NCBI GenBank assembly: GCA_036268455.1
Contig: DATAUD010000093.1
Coordinates: 45,587 to 109,586 of the forward strand
Reading direction: 5' to 3'
Source: DATAUD01 sp036268455
GTDB taxonomy: Bacteria; Verrucomicrobiota; Verrucomicrobiia; Limisphaerales; Palsa-1400
DNA length: 64,000 nucleotides
Shown here: positions 42,709-52,376 of the stretch, piece after piece
How the letters are laid out: each line of letters opens with the position of its first letter
How positions within the stretch are numbered: the stretch's first letter is position 1
Notes under the pieces: model-generated
The model's input: the letters and a program-made list of their open reading frames with translations, nothing else
What the model was told of the DNA's origin: nothing
The model's database searches: none
Translations under genes and position numbers: made by a program

Positions 42709-43215
42709 TTATTTGTTCAGCAGCAAAACGAGTAGAACGCCGACGCCGATTGCAAGAATGACGACAATGGTGATAAAAATCTTTGTCGCTTTATTGCTCT
42801 TTTTGGCAAAGGCATTTTTGTCAAACCCCACCGTTTTGGTGGCAGGTTCCCCTCCGAGTTTGACGCCTTGCGGGATGACCATGGTTTGGTCGGGCAATTT
42901 TTTCGGCGCGGATTTTTGAGCGCTGGCGGCGTCTTCCAGCCGCATTTCGACCTGTCCCAGGCGAAGGATCTGGCCGGGCTTCAACGGCGCTTCGCCGGTG
43001 ATTTGATGGCCGTTGATAAAGGTGCCGTTAGTGGAATTGAGGTCGTGGACAATGATGTCGGCGCCCCGCTTGAGGATTTCACAGTGGTGGCTCGAAACGG
43101 AGCCTTCGGGAATGGGAAACACATTGTCATCGACCCGCCCGATGGTGGTTTTGTCCACCGCCAGTTCGTGAGTCTTTCCTGTAAACCCCTCGCTAAGAAT
43201 TACCAATCGTGCCAT
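42709..43215 (-). CDS. FHA-domain protein with C-terminal membrane anchor
   Basis: ATG 43215 (preferred over 43251) gives 168 residues. The FHA domain occupies 1-90: VGR-like TIGRVDDN, SVSSHHCEI, DLNSTNGTFINGHQI, with the Arg/Ser/His/Asn residues for phosphothreonine binding. The linker is Lys/Pro-rich and the protein ends in a transmembrane helix (FITIVVILAIGVGVLLVLLL), so it is a tail-anchored cytoplasmic domain. It could dock Ser/Thr kinase signals at the membrane. A partner kinase is not in the window. Confidence 0.82.
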   Translation of the reverse strand: MARLVILSEGFTGKTHELAVDKTTIGRVDDNVFPIPEGSVSSHHCEILKRGADIIVHDLNSTNGTFINGHQITGEAPLKPGQILRLGQVEMRLEDAASAQKSAPKKLPDQTMVIPQGVKLGGEPATKTVGFDKNAFAKKSNKATKIFITIVVILAIGVGVLLVLLLNK

Positions 43216-43293
43216 AGGCGACTGTGCGATTATGTCCAGACCATGCAGCAAGTCAAACGGTTTTCGTTGCGAGGGAAATCCCTACACGCCGAA

Positions 43294-44442
43294 TCACGAT
43301 TTTTTAATCATTTCGCGAAACTCGGCGAACAACGGCGTCGAGTCGTGCGGCCCTGGCGACGCCTCCGGATGATACTGCACGCAAAAAATCGGTTTGCCCT
43401 TGTGGCGCATTCCCTCGACGGTTTGGTCGTTGAGATTGATCCGGTCAACGACCACCTCCGACGGCAGACTGGCCGGGTCCACGGCGAATCCGTGGTTTTG
43501 CGAAGTGATTTCCACCTTGTCGCTGGCCAAATCTCTGACCGGCTGATTGCCCCCGCGATGGCCGAACTTGAGCTTGAATGTCTTCCCGCCGAAAGCCTGT
43601 CCCAAAATCTGGTGCCCCAGGCAAATTCCGAAAATGGGCGGGCCGCTCTTAACCAAATCGGCCACGGCGCGAACGGCGTATTCCAAAACGGCGGGGTCGC
43701 CCGGGCCGTTGGAAAGAAAAATTCCGGCGGGTTTGTAGGCAAGGGCTTCGGCGGCGGTGGTTGTTGCGGGAACGACTTGCACTTTGAAACCGTGCTGGCG
43801 CAAGCGCCGCAGAATATTGTATTTCATCCCGTAATCGAACGCGACGATGGGAATGTCGGCGGCCGGCAAGGGCGCGGCCCCGGTGATATTGTCGGAGCCG
43901 TGCGCCAATTGAAAGTTTCCGCTTTGGCCGTCGTTTTCGTCCCAAAGAAACGGCTTGGGATGCGTGACGCTTTTTACATAGTCAACTCCGACAAGGCCGG
44001 GCCAATTTTTCGCGCGCGCAATGGCCTCCTCTTCGCCGATATCGAGCGTTGAAATAAAACCGTTCAACGCGCCGCGCACGCGCAATTTTTTCGTCAGCGC
44101 CCGCGTGTCGATTCCCTGGATGCCGGGAATGCCGTTTTTTTCCAAATATTCCGCCAGGGAATATTGGGCGCGCCAATTGCTGACGACCGGCGAAAGTTCG
44201 CGAACGACGAAACCGGCGACGTGCGGCTGCCAGGATTCAACGTCGGCCTCGTTGACGCCGTAATTGCCGATGAGCGGATAGGTCATCGTGACGATCTGGC
44301 CTTTATACGAAGGATCGGTGAGGATTTCCTGGTAGCCGGTCATGGAGGTGTTGAAACAGACTTCACCGCACGCCTCCGCGCGCGCGCCAAAAGCCTGGCC
44401 GTGAAACACCGAACCGTCCTCAAGTGCGAGAATAGCTTTCAT
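43294..44442 (-). CDS. carA: Carbamoyl-phosphate synthase small subunit
   Basis: The 382-residue protein has the CarA N-terminal domain (KAILALEDGSVFHGQAFG, GYQEILTDPSYKGQIVTMTYP) and a class I glutamine amidotransferase: catalytic Cys in FGICLGHQ, with His/Glu in QYHPEASPGPHD. It supplies ammonia to CarB for pyrimidine and arginine synthesis. ATG 44442 is used since homologues begin at MKAILAL; the longer frame to 44463 adds seven residues. CarB is not in this window, so the two subunits are unlinked here. Confidence 0.96.
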   Translation of the reverse strand: MKAILALEDGSVFHGQAFGARAEACGEVCFNTSMTGYQEILTDPSYKGQIVTMTYPLIGNYGVNEADVESWQPHVAGFVVRELSPVVSNWRAQYSLAEYLEKNGIPGIQGIDTRALTKKLRVRGALNGFISTLDIGEEEAIARAKNWPGLVGVDYVKSVTHPKPFLWDENDGQSGNFQLAHGSDNITGAAPLPAADIPIVAFDYGMKYNILRRLRQHGFKVQVVPATTTAAEALAYKPAGIFLSNGPGDPAVLEYAVRAVADLVKSGPPIFGICLGHQILGQAFGGKTFKLKFGHRGGNQPVRDLASDKVEITSQNHGFAVDPASLPSEVVVDRINLNDQTVEGMRHKGKPIFCVQYHPEASPGPHDSTPLFAEFREMIKKS

Positions 44443-44509
44443 CAAAGAATCGACCGCGAACAATCAGCGCAGATCGCCGGGCCGTCAAGATTTAACGAAC
44501 AACACACTG

Positions 44510-46606
44510 TCAAATAAATTCAAGCTTCGTCGTAGCCGCCTCATGGTCCCAGCCGCGCGGGGGTTTGCTCGCGATGGCGGCGACTTCCTTGATTGAAATT
44601 TGCCGGCCACGGGTCTTCGGCCCTTTCACTTCCACATCACCCGGTTTGCACGTCTGCTGGTTAATCTTTTGGTAGGGAGCGGGCTTGTAGCGTATGTATA
44701 ACTCCGCGGGAGTTTCAGGATCGAAGAACAGGATTTTCGATTTGGGCGGGATGCAAAAATATTCCTTGTTCAATATGGTGCCCCCAAAGGTGAACCGCTT
44801 CAGATACGTTGCCTCACGATTGGTGTAAGCCAGGGTGATCACCCTTTCGCGCTCCGGCACGGCGGCGTAAATCAGTTCCGGCCCGACAAACATTTTCTCC
44901 GGCAGTTCGACCACTTTGTAATGGCCGTCTTTGAAGACGAGCAGCAACTTGTCAAATTTCGTGCAGTCGGATTTGTATTCCTCGCCCGAAACTTTGTAGC
45001 CGATATAGCCGGACTCGCGGTCATAGGCGACCTTGAATCCTTTAAAGGCCACTTCGCGGGCATCCACTTCATCGTAGCGGCTGGATTTGGTCTGGCGTGG
45101 ATAGACCGGGGTGTACTTGGCCAGAAGCGCTTCCAAATGCGCGATCGCGTATTTGGTGACGTTCTTCAAATGCGCGCGGGTCTGCTCAAGATCGGCTTTG
45201 ACCTTGTCCATTTCCTCGCGGTGCTTGTTGATGTCAAATAAAGAAATGCGGCGGATACGGATTCCCAGCAGCATTTCGATATCCTCGGGCGTCAAATCGC
45301 GGCGCATCTGCCGTCGCAACGGCTGGAAACCTTCCTGGATTTCCTCGATGACCGCTTCGTTCGTGCGGGCCTGTTCGATTCTTTTATAGATGCGATTCTC
45401 AATAAAAAGCCGCACGAGCGTTTTGAAATGAAGGTCCTGCTCCAGGTTTTTTTCCTTCAATTCCAACTCGCGCTTTAGGGTCGCCACAAGCTGCGCGGTG
45501 TTTTCGCGAAGCACCTCGGAAACAGTCAGCTCGACGGGTCGATTTTCCTTGATGACGACGATGCGACTGGCGATGGTCACTTCGCAATCGGTGAAGGCGT
45601 AGAGGGCATCGGCCAATTGCGTGGCGCTGACGCCGCTGGGCGCGCGCACTTCGATCTCGACTTCCTCGGACGTAAAATCGTTGATGCTTTTGACCTTGAT
45701 CTTGCCTTTGCGCGAGGCGTCCTCAATTGAAGCGGTCAGAGAATCCGTCGTGGTGGTAGGCGGAATTTCTTTGATCAGGACGGTTGAGTCGTCCTTGATT
45801 TTGATTTTGGCGCGGACCTTGATCTGGCCGGCGCCGTCGCGATATTCGCGAGCGTCCATCAAACCGCCGGTCTGAAAATCGGGCAGCACTTTGAACGGCT
45901 GCTTTTTCAAAATGGCAATCTGCGCCTCCAGCAATTCGGGAAAATTATGCGGCAAAATGCGCGCGGACATTCCGACGGCGATGCCTTCGGTGCCGAGCAT
46001 CAGTAACAGCGGCAGTTTGCAAGGCAGCGCGACGGGTTCTTTGGCGCGACCATCGTAACTGGGAACGAAGTCGGTGATTTCGTTGTTAAAAACTTCGTTG
46101 CGGGCGAGTTCGGTCAGCCGGCATTCGATGTAGCGCGGCGCGGCCGCGACATCGCCCGTGAAAACATTGCCGAAGTTCCCCTGCCCTTCGATCAGATAAC
46201 GTTTGTTGGCTAGAACGACCAGCGCATCATTGATGGAGGCGTCGCCGTGCGGATGATATTGCATCGCGGCGCCGGCGACTGTGGCGACTTTGATGAAACG
46301 TCCGTCGTCCTTTTCGCGCAATGTCCAGAGAATGCGGCGCTGGACCGGCTTGAGGCCGTCCGCCAGATTGGGAATTGCGCGGTCGCGAATGACGTAGGAG
46401 GCATATTCCAGAAAACTGCGATCGACACGGCGATGGAGCGGGAGGTCGATTTTTCCCGGCGAGAAGGGGGCATGCACGGGCGTCTCGACTTGTTCGGCCT
46501 GCACGTGCATTTCACCGTTCGCTTTTTTTTCCTCGGGCGCTTTCGACGGTTCGCCGCCCTCAATGGGCAACTCAGGCTGCTCAGGAGAGTTTTTGCGTTT
46601 TGCCAT
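44510..46606 (-). CDS. parC: DNA topoisomerase IV subunit A-like (ParC)
   Basis: The 698-residue protein is a type IIA topoisomerase A subunit. The winged-helix core has DGLKPVQRRILWTL and YHPHGDASI, catalytic Tyr159 in AAPRYIECR, and GIAVGMSARILPHNFPELL. The C-terminal part after residue 490 is short and looks unlike a full gyrase propeller, as in the shorter ParC forms. An acidic, Pro-rich N-terminal stretch of about 50 residues precedes it. It pairs with the upstream ParE-like gene, 17 bases away, for decatenation of chromosomes. Gyrase versus topo IV cannot be settled without the second pair in the genome. Confidence 0.88.
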   Translation of the reverse strand: MAKRKNSPEQPELPIEGGEPSKAPEEKKANGEMHVQAEQVETPVHAPFSPGKIDLPLHRRVDRSFLEYASYVIRDRAIPNLADGLKPVQRRILWTLREKDDGRFIKVATVAGAAMQYHPHGDASINDALVVLANKRYLIEGQGNFGNVFTGDVAAAPRYIECRLTELARNEVFNNEITDFVPSYDGRAKEPVALPCKLPLLLMLGTEGIAVGMSARILPHNFPELLEAQIAILKKQPFKVLPDFQTGGLMDAREYRDGAGQIKVRAKIKIKDDSTVLIKEIPPTTTTDSLTASIEDASRKGKIKVKSINDFTSEEVEIEVRAPSGVSATQLADALYAFTDCEVTIASRIVVIKENRPVELTVSEVLRENTAQLVATLKRELELKEKNLEQDLHFKTLVRLFIENRIYKRIEQARTNEAVIEEIQEGFQPLRRQMRRDLTPEDIEMLLGIRIRRISLFDINKHREEMDKVKADLEQTRAHLKNVTKYAIAHLEALLAKYTPVYPRQTKSSRYDEVDAREVAFKGFKVAYDRESGYIGYKVSGEEYKSDCTKFDKLLLVFKDGHYKVVELPEKMFVGPELIYAAVPERERVITLAYTNREATYLKRFTFGGTILNKEYFCIPPKSKILFFDPETPAELYIRYKPAPYQKINQQTCKPGDVEVKGPKTRGRQISIKEVAAIASKPPRGWDHEAATTKLEFI

Positions 46607-46623
46607 GATCTAAATCTATTAAA

Positions 46624-48456
46624 TTAATCTTCAACCGGAACGACCAGCTTTTCCATGATGTAATCCTTGCGCTCCGGGGTATTTTTGCCCATGTAAAAAC
46701 TGAAAATGCCGGCGGTTTCGGGCTTCGTGGCGTATTCGACTTGACTCAGCTTCATCTCGTCGCCGATGAATTGTTTGAATTCGTTCGGCGAAATTTCGCC
46801 CAACCCTTTGAAGCGCGTGATTTCGGGATTTTTGCCGAGTGTCTTCGAGGCTTCGTCGCGCTCGGCTTCGTTATAGCAATAAATGGATTGCTCCTTGTTG
46901 CGCACCCGGAACAGCGGCGTTTCGAGGACGTGCAGATGGCCGTCATGCACAAGATGATCGAAGAAACGGAAGAAATACGTGATCAGCAAATTGCGGATGT
47001 GCAGGCCATCTACATCGGCGTCGGTGGCGAGGATCACTTTTTCGTAACGCAGATTTTCGATGTTGTCCTCGATGTCCAGGCTGCGCATCAGGTTATACAT
47101 CTCGTCATTTTTATAAACGACATCGCGCTTGAGGTCCCAGACGTTGAGCGGCTTGCCTTTCAGCACGAAAATCGCCTGCGTGTTCACGTCGCGGCAACTG
47201 ACGATTGATCCGGCGGCGGATTGCCCTTCCGTGACGAAAATCATCGAGCCTTTGCCCTTGCCCTTCGCCTTGTCAAAGTGAACTTTGCAATCCTTGAGCT
47301 GCGGAATGCGGATGGTGATCGCCTTGGCGCGTTCGCGGGCCAGCTTTTTGACTTCCTGCAATTCCTTGCGCAACTGCTGGGTGTCCTGGACCTTCGCCAT
47401 GATCTTTTCGGCGACGTCCTTGTTGCGATTGAAAAAGTGCAGAAGCTCCTCGCGGACGGTGTTCACCAGTTCGGAGCGGATCTCCGTGTTGCCAAGTTTG
47501 TTCTTGGTTTGCGACTCGAACACCGGGTCCTTCAACCGGATGGCGACCGCGCCGACCATGCACTCGCGAACATCGTCGCCCTCGAATTTCCCCTTGGAAT
47601 ATTCATTGACGGCCTTGAGCAAACCTTCGCGGAAAGCGCTTAGATGCGTGCCGCCGTCGCCCGTGAATTGGCCGTTGACGAACGAAAAAAACGTCTCGCC
47701 ATAACGGCTGTTGCTGTGTGTAAAGCAAAATTCCAGCGTCTTGCTCGAATAATGAAGCGGCGGGTAAATCGGCTCGGCATTGTCCGCGCGCAAATCTTCC
47801 ATCACGAGGTCCAGCAGGCCGTTGCGCGAAAGAAAAGTCTGCCCGTTGTAAATCAGTTTAAGCCCCGTGTTCAGGTAGCTATAGTGGCGCAACCGCCGCT
47901 CCACAAACTCCGGCCGAAACGCGCTTTCCTTGAAAATTTCCGGGTCGGGCACAAAACGAATAAACGTGCCGTCCGGCTCCTTGGCGTCCTTGCCGCTCTT
48001 TTCGTTCTTGAGTTTGCCCGTTTTAAAAGCGGCCTCGACGAACTCGCCCTGGCGATGGCTGCGGACGAGAAAATCCTTGGACAGCGCGTTAACGGCCTTG
48101 GTGCCGACGCCGTTGAGGCCGACACTGAATTGAAAAACGTCGTCGTTATATTTGGCGCCCGTGTTGATCTTGGAAACGCAGTCAACAACTTTTCCCAAAG
48201 GAATGCCGCGCCCAAAATCGCGCACGCTCACGGCCTGGCCGTCGATGCTGATCTGGACCTCCTTGCCGTGGCCCATAATGTATTCGTCGATGGCGTTGTC
48301 TATGACTTCCTTGAGAAGAATGTAGCACCCGTCATCGTAATTCGAACCATCCCCGATCCGTCCGATGTACATCCCCGTGCGCAGGCGAATGTGTTCAAGG
48401 GACGAAAGGGTTTTAATTTTGCTCTCGTCGTAAACGTTCTTTTTGCTTTCTGCCAT
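46624..48456 (-). CDS. parE: DNA topoisomerase IV subunit B-like (ParE)
   Basis: The 610-residue protein has a GHKL ATPase domain (LEHIRLRTGMYIG, EVIDNAIDEYIMG, DFGRGIPLG, GLNGVGTKAVNALS), a transducer domain, and a Toprim domain with FVTEGQSAAG and ATDADVDGLHIR. It is shorter than GyrB, as expected for ParE-type subunits. It drives ATP-dependent strand passage with the ParC-like protein coded 17 bases downstream. The start MAESKKNVYDES is preceded by an A-rich spacer. The two genes form a clear operon. Confidence 0.9.
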   Translation of the reverse strand: MAESKKNVYDESKIKTLSSLEHIRLRTGMYIGRIGDGSNYDDGCYILLKEVIDNAIDEYIMGHGKEVQISIDGQAVSVRDFGRGIPLGKVVDCVSKINTGAKYNDDVFQFSVGLNGVGTKAVNALSKDFLVRSHRQGEFVEAAFKTGKLKNEKSGKDAKEPDGTFIRFVPDPEIFKESAFRPEFVERRLRHYSYLNTGLKLIYNGQTFLSRNGLLDLVMEDLRADNAEPIYPPLHYSSKTLEFCFTHSNSRYGETFFSFVNGQFTGDGGTHLSAFREGLLKAVNEYSKGKFEGDDVRECMVGAVAIRLKDPVFESQTKNKLGNTEIRSELVNTVREELLHFFNRNKDVAEKIMAKVQDTQQLRKELQEVKKLARERAKAITIRIPQLKDCKVHFDKAKGKGKGSMIFVTEGQSAAGSIVSCRDVNTQAIFVLKGKPLNVWDLKRDVVYKNDEMYNLMRSLDIEDNIENLRYEKVILATDADVDGLHIRNLLITYFFRFFDHLVHDGHLHVLETPLFRVRNKEQSIYCYNEAERDEASKTLGKNPEITRFKGLGEISPNEFKQFIGDEMKLSQVEYATKPETAGIFSFYMGKNTPERKDYIMEKLVVPVED

Positions 48457-48534
48457 ACTGATAAAATAGACGCATCAATATTGAATTGAAACCGGGGATT
48501 GCAACTTCAAACTGTCGCGGACAGCAAGGGATTT

Positions 48535-49110
48535 TCACCGACCGCCGAACGAGGAGGCGTACACCACAAAATAATAACCGAGAATGCCCCCGACAATCGT
48601 CAGGTCCGCCGTGGCCGCGAGCGGTGTCAGCGCGAGTCGTTCGGCCTTTCCCTTCCCATCGTCGTAAACGGGCAATTCGTACGGGCCAGTGACTTTCCCA
48701 TCAGAGGAAAGCGTGAACGACTGGCTATTGGTGGAAAAAACCGCGTAAACCGGTTGCGAGGAAACAATCGGTCCGCCGTTGGTGGACAGAAAAATCGGGA
48801 CCGGCCTCAAGTCCGTGAAAGAATTGGTTTTGACAAACATCGGCGGATGCCGCTGTTCAATCCGGCTTTCGTTTTCCCGCAGCAGGTAGGCGCGGGTCCG
48901 CGTGGAATCGTGCCGCTCAGAGTATTCGTCATAAACCACCACCACCTCCGAATCGGAATGCGTGGTAAAGAGCCGCAGGTTGACCTTGCCCGCGGGAATA
49001 TTGCAATTGTCCAGGTCCGCCTTCGTCCATAGCGCGTGCGTCGCGCAACCGCCGCCCGCGATTGCGGGCAAAAGCGACAGCACCAACCGAACAGCGATTT
49101 TGATTTTCAT
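48535..49110 (-). CDS. Lipoprotein, unknown function
   Basis: The 191-residue protein has a signal peptide ending in a lipobox-like AGGGC (residues 18-22). The mature part is beta-rich (VNLRLFTTHSDSEVVVVYDE, SQPVYAVFSTNSQSFTLSSDG) and ends with a hydrophobic stretch TADLTIVGGILGYYFVV that could be a membrane helix. No family is recognised. It is divergent from the lyase gene and 83 bases away. Confidence 0.6.
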   Translation of the reverse strand: MKIKIAVRLVLSLLPAIAGGGCATHALWTKADLDNCNIPAGKVNLRLFTTHSDSEVVVVYDEYSERHDSTRTRAYLLRENESRIEQRHPPMFVKTNSFTDLRPVPIFLSTNGGPIVSSQPVYAVFSTNSQSFTLSSDGKVTGPYELPVYDDGKGKAERLALTPLAATADLTIVGGILGYYFVVYASSFGGR

Positions 49111-49193
49111 GACACCGGTCCTCGGAATGGCGAACGGTAAGCCCGCGGAAAAAATCTGGCAAGCCGTTTGTGGCGGTCTTACAATTGAGCGGC

Positions 49194-51164
49194 GTGAAAC
49201 GTTTGAATCAACTTGTTCTCGCGGTTTTTATCATGCTCGCGCCCGCACTTCCGGCGGCGGCGAATGCGGGAGTCGGAATCTCCGAAGACCAGGACAGCTT
49301 CACGCTTACCAACGCCTTTGTCACCGCCCGCGTTTCAAAACGTTCCGGCGACCTGACTTCACTGCGCTTCAAGGGGATGGAAATGCTCGACGGAAAATCC
49401 GCGCGCGGTTCGGCCTATTGGTCCCATGATGTCTCGCGAGGCCAACGGGAATCGCGTATTACCATCGACCCCGCGGCGAACGGAGGCGATCGGGGCGAAG
49501 TTTCCATCAAGGGCATCTCCGGCGGACGACCGATGGGCAGCGGCCCCGGCGGCAGTGTCATTGCTGACATCGAAATCCGTTATGCGTTGGGCCGCGACGA
49601 TTCCGGCCTCTACACGTATTGTGTTTTCAGTCATCCGACAAATTATCCCGGCACAGGCGTCGGTGAGGCCCGGTTTTGCGCGAAGCTCAACGACGATATA
49701 TTTGACTGGATGACCGTGGACTCCAACCGAAACATGGAAATGATCACCGCCTACGATTGGAACCACGCCACGCAAATGAACATGAAAGAAGCCCGCCGGA
49801 TGAACACCGGAATGTATCGCGGCGAGGTCGAGCACAAATACGATTATTCCGCCAACCAATTTGACGTCCGCGCCTGGGGATGGTCCAGCACGGCAAAACA
49901 CGTCGGTATTTGGTTTGTCAATCCGTCGGTCGAGTATCTTAGCGGCGGGCCGACGAAATTCGAACTTTCCGCACATCGCGACGCCACATTCAGCACGAAC
50001 AACCTCACCGCGCCCGCTCCCCCCACCCTGCTCAATTACTGGCGGGGCAGTCATTATGGCGGCAGCGTTTGCGCCATCGCGCAAAACGAGACCTGGACGA
50101 AAGTCATCGGCCCATTCCTCATTTACTGCAACTCTGGCGAAGGCCACGACGCGATGTGGAAAGACGCGCTGACCAAGGCCGCCAAGGAATCGCAGGCATG
50201 GCCGTTCGACTGGGTTGCCGGCGTCGATTACCCGCGCAAAAACGAGCGCGCCACAGTCAGCGGACAAATAAATCTTCAAGATCCGCAAGCGCCTCAACTC
50301 ACATTGACTCGATGGCTTGTCGGGCTTTCAGCGCCGGATTACCCAGGCCCACATGGTCGCGGCGGATTCGGCCCGCGAATGGTCGATTGGCAAAACGACG
50401 CCAAGCACTACGAATTCTGGGTCCGAGGCGAATCCGGCGGTGCATTTTCCATTCCCAACGTCCGCCCCGGCGTTTATACCCTCCACGTCATTGCCGACGG
50501 CGTCCTCGGAGAATTCACCTTGACAAACGTCGTTGTCGAACCCGGCAAAGCCGTGACTTTTCCAGAGCTGGCGTGGCAGCCGGTACGTTACGGAAAGCAA
50601 CTCTGGGACATCGGAATCCCGAACCGTTCCGCCGCGGAATTTTTCAAAGGCGACGATTATTTTCATTGGGGCTGGTATCTGCAATACCCGAAACTTTTCC
50701 CGGACGACATTCGCTATGTCATCGGCAAAAGCGATTTTCGGAAAGACTGGTTTTTCGAGCAAGTCCCGCACAACGAAGACCCCGGCAACACCACCGGACT
50801 AGGCCGTGGACGGAGCACCACGTGGGACGTCGTATTCAATCTCCCGCAAGCCCCGCATGGGAAGGCGACCTTGCGGCTGGCCATTTGCGGAGTCGGCACG
50901 CGCAGCCTCGCCGTCAACGTCAACGACCATTCCATCGGCGCCGTCACCGGCCTGGTTTACAATGCCACCGTTAACCGCGACGGCATCGGCGGATATTTGA
51001 CCGAACGAGATTTGGCATTCGACGCCGCGACAATGAAAGCCGGCGAAAACGTCATGAAGCTGACGGTCCCCGCCGGCGGATTAACCAGCGGAATCGCCTA
51101 CGACTACCTTCGCCTGGAACTCGACGAATCCGCCTCCCCGCCGCATTTTTCCTCGACAAATTAG
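49194..51164 (+). CDS. Rhamnogalacturonan lyase-like protein (PL4 type), secreted
   Basis: GTG 49194 gives 656 residues with a signal peptide LVLAVFIMLAPALPAAANA. The N-terminal beta-sandwich (FVTARVSKRSGDLTSLRFKGMEM), the middle (RGEVEHKYDYSANQF, IGPFLIYCN) and C-terminal domains match polysaccharide lyase family 4: FNLPQAPHGKATLRLAICG, YVIGKSDFRKDWFFEQVPH, FSIPNVRPGVYTLHV. PL4 enzymes split rhamnogalacturonan I of pectin. A start at 49170 is possible but lacks a better ribosome site. It fits the glycan theme of this end of the window. Confidence 0.8.
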   Translation: MKRLNQLVLAVFIMLAPALPAAANAGVGISEDQDSFTLTNAFVTARVSKRSGDLTSLRFKGMEMLDGKSARGSAYWSHDVSRGQRESRITIDPAANGGDRGEVSIKGISGGRPMGSGPGGSVIADIEIRYALGRDDSGLYTYCVFSHPTNYPGTGVGEARFCAKLNDDIFDWMTVDSNRNMEMITAYDWNHATQMNMKEARRMNTGMYRGEVEHKYDYSANQFDVRAWGWSSTAKHVGIWFVNPSVEYLSGGPTKFELSAHRDATFSTNNLTAPAPPTLLNYWRGSHYGGSVCAIAQNETWTKVIGPFLIYCNSGEGHDAMWKDALTKAAKESQAWPFDWVAGVDYPRKNERATVSGQINLQDPQAPQLTLTRWLVGLSAPDYPGPHGRGGFGPRMVDWQNDAKHYEFWVRGESGGAFSIPNVRPGVYTLHVIADGVLGEFTLTNVVVEPGKAVTFPELAWQPVRYGKQLWDIGIPNRSAAEFFKGDDYFHWGWYLQYPKLFPDDIRYVIGKSDFRKDWFFEQVPHNEDPGNTTGLGRGRSTTWDVVFNLPQAPHGKATLRLAICGVGTRSLAVNVNDHSIGAVTGLVYNATVNRDGIGGYLTERDLAFDAATMKAGENVMKLTVPAGGLTSGIAYDYLRLELDESASPPHFSSTN

Positions 51165-51219
51165 AGCGCCGTGGACAGCATCATCGGAGAAATTGTAATC
51201 AAGTAATCATCAATTAAAC

Positions 51220-52353
51220 GTGAAAAACCTCTCTGCCGCGCTAACCTTGCTGGCACTTTTAGCTTTTGCCTTTCAACCCTCAACCGCCAACGCCCAAGGC
51301 ACGGCCTTCACCTATCAGGGACAGTTGAACAACGGCGGCGGGCCGGCTGGCGGCCTTTACGATTTCCAATTTACCATTTACGACGCGGTCACGAAGGGAA
51401 ATGTCGTGGGCGGCCCATTGCTCGATTCCGATGCAGCTGTGACAAACGGATTGTTCACGGCGCAATTGGATTTCGGCGCGAGCGTTTTCAACGGCAATCC
51501 GCGCTGGCTGGAAATTGGGGTGCGCACCAACGGCACGGCCAGTTTCACAATTCTCACCAATCGCCAGCCGATCACCTCCACGCCGTACGCCGTTCAATCG
51601 CTCACCGCGTCCGCAGCGAATTCCATCAGCGCCTCAAACATCAATGGCACGATTTCCACCGCGCAATTGCCACCGTCGCTTTTGACCAACGACGCCGGGA
51701 GCGTGACCCTTAGCGGCGCCTTCACAGGCAGCGGCGCAGGGTTGAGCAATCTCAATGCCCCGCAACTTACCGGTGTCATCGCTGACGCGCGGCTTTCCAC
51801 CAACGTCCCATTGCTGAACGCAAACCAGACCTTTACCGGAGCCAATGCATTTTCTCAGCCTCTTCAGTTGAACAGCAACGTTACTGTAAAAGGCGCAACC
51901 CAGTTGAATAGCAACCTCACCGTCAATGGCAATATCGTGTTGAACGGTGGCCTTAATACGATCGGCGCCGCCGTGTTGAGAAGCGGCGTCACCGTGAGTG
52001 GCATATCGCAGTTTAATGGCGCTCTTACAGTTGCGGGCATTCAATTTACCAATGGCTATTCGGCTCTCGAGGGCCAGGAACTTTTGCGTATCATACGAGG
52101 CACCGTCTCCGCCACGGGCAACGTTCTTCAGGGCTCCGGATTCTCTGTGGGTCATACCGGCGGCTCGGGCGTTTATACAATTAACTTCGCCAACCCTTTC
52201 TCCGGAATTCCCTCGGTGACGGCGACCGCCGTTGATGATCTGGCGCGTTCCGGCGGGATTGTAACTACCAACTACGTGACAATCGGCACCCTGACACTCA
52301 ACGGCGCGCCCGCGGATGACGCCTTCAATTTCATTGCCATTGGGCCGCCGTAA
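51220..52353 (+). CDS. Secreted repeat protein, beta-helix-like
   Basis: The 377-residue protein has a signal peptide ending in NAQG and a domain with TAFTYQGQLNNGGGPAGGLYDFQF, GLFTAQLDFGASVFNGNPRWLEIGVR and ITSTPYAVQS that is frequent in Planctomycetes and Verrucomicrobia. The middle has short repeats LNSN-VTVKG, LNSN-LTVNG, LNGG-LNTIG (about residues 223-260), fitting a beta-helix like those of tail fibres. The end resembles a tail-fibre-type fold (YTINFANPFSGIPSVTATA). Function unknown. The start is a GTG. It stands between the lyase and the convergent PhyH gene. Confidence 0.65.
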   Translation: MKNLSAALTLLALLAFAFQPSTANAQGTAFTYQGQLNNGGGPAGGLYDFQFTIYDAVTKGNVVGGPLLDSDAAVTNGLFTAQLDFGASVFNGNPRWLEIGVRTNGTASFTILTNRQPITSTPYAVQSLTASAANSISASNINGTISTAQLPPSLLTNDAGSVTLSGAFTGSGAGLSNLNAPQLTGVIADARLSTNVPLLNANQTFTGANAFSQPLQLNSNVTVKGATQLNSNLTVNGNIVLNGGLNTIGAAVLRSGVTVSGISQFNGALTVAGIQFTNGYSALEGQELLRIIRGTVSATGNVLQGSGFSVGHTGGSGVYTINFANPFSGIPSVTATAVDDLARSGGIVTTNYVTIGTLTLNGAPADDAFNFIAIGPP

Positions 52354-52376
52354 TCCGAAAGCCGAGCAAGCAAAGC

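Noticed and set aside
51880..52000. CRISPR-like repeats
   Set aside because: The repeats are coding (LNSN/LNGG pattern) and too irregular; there is no CRISPR array or cas gene in the window.
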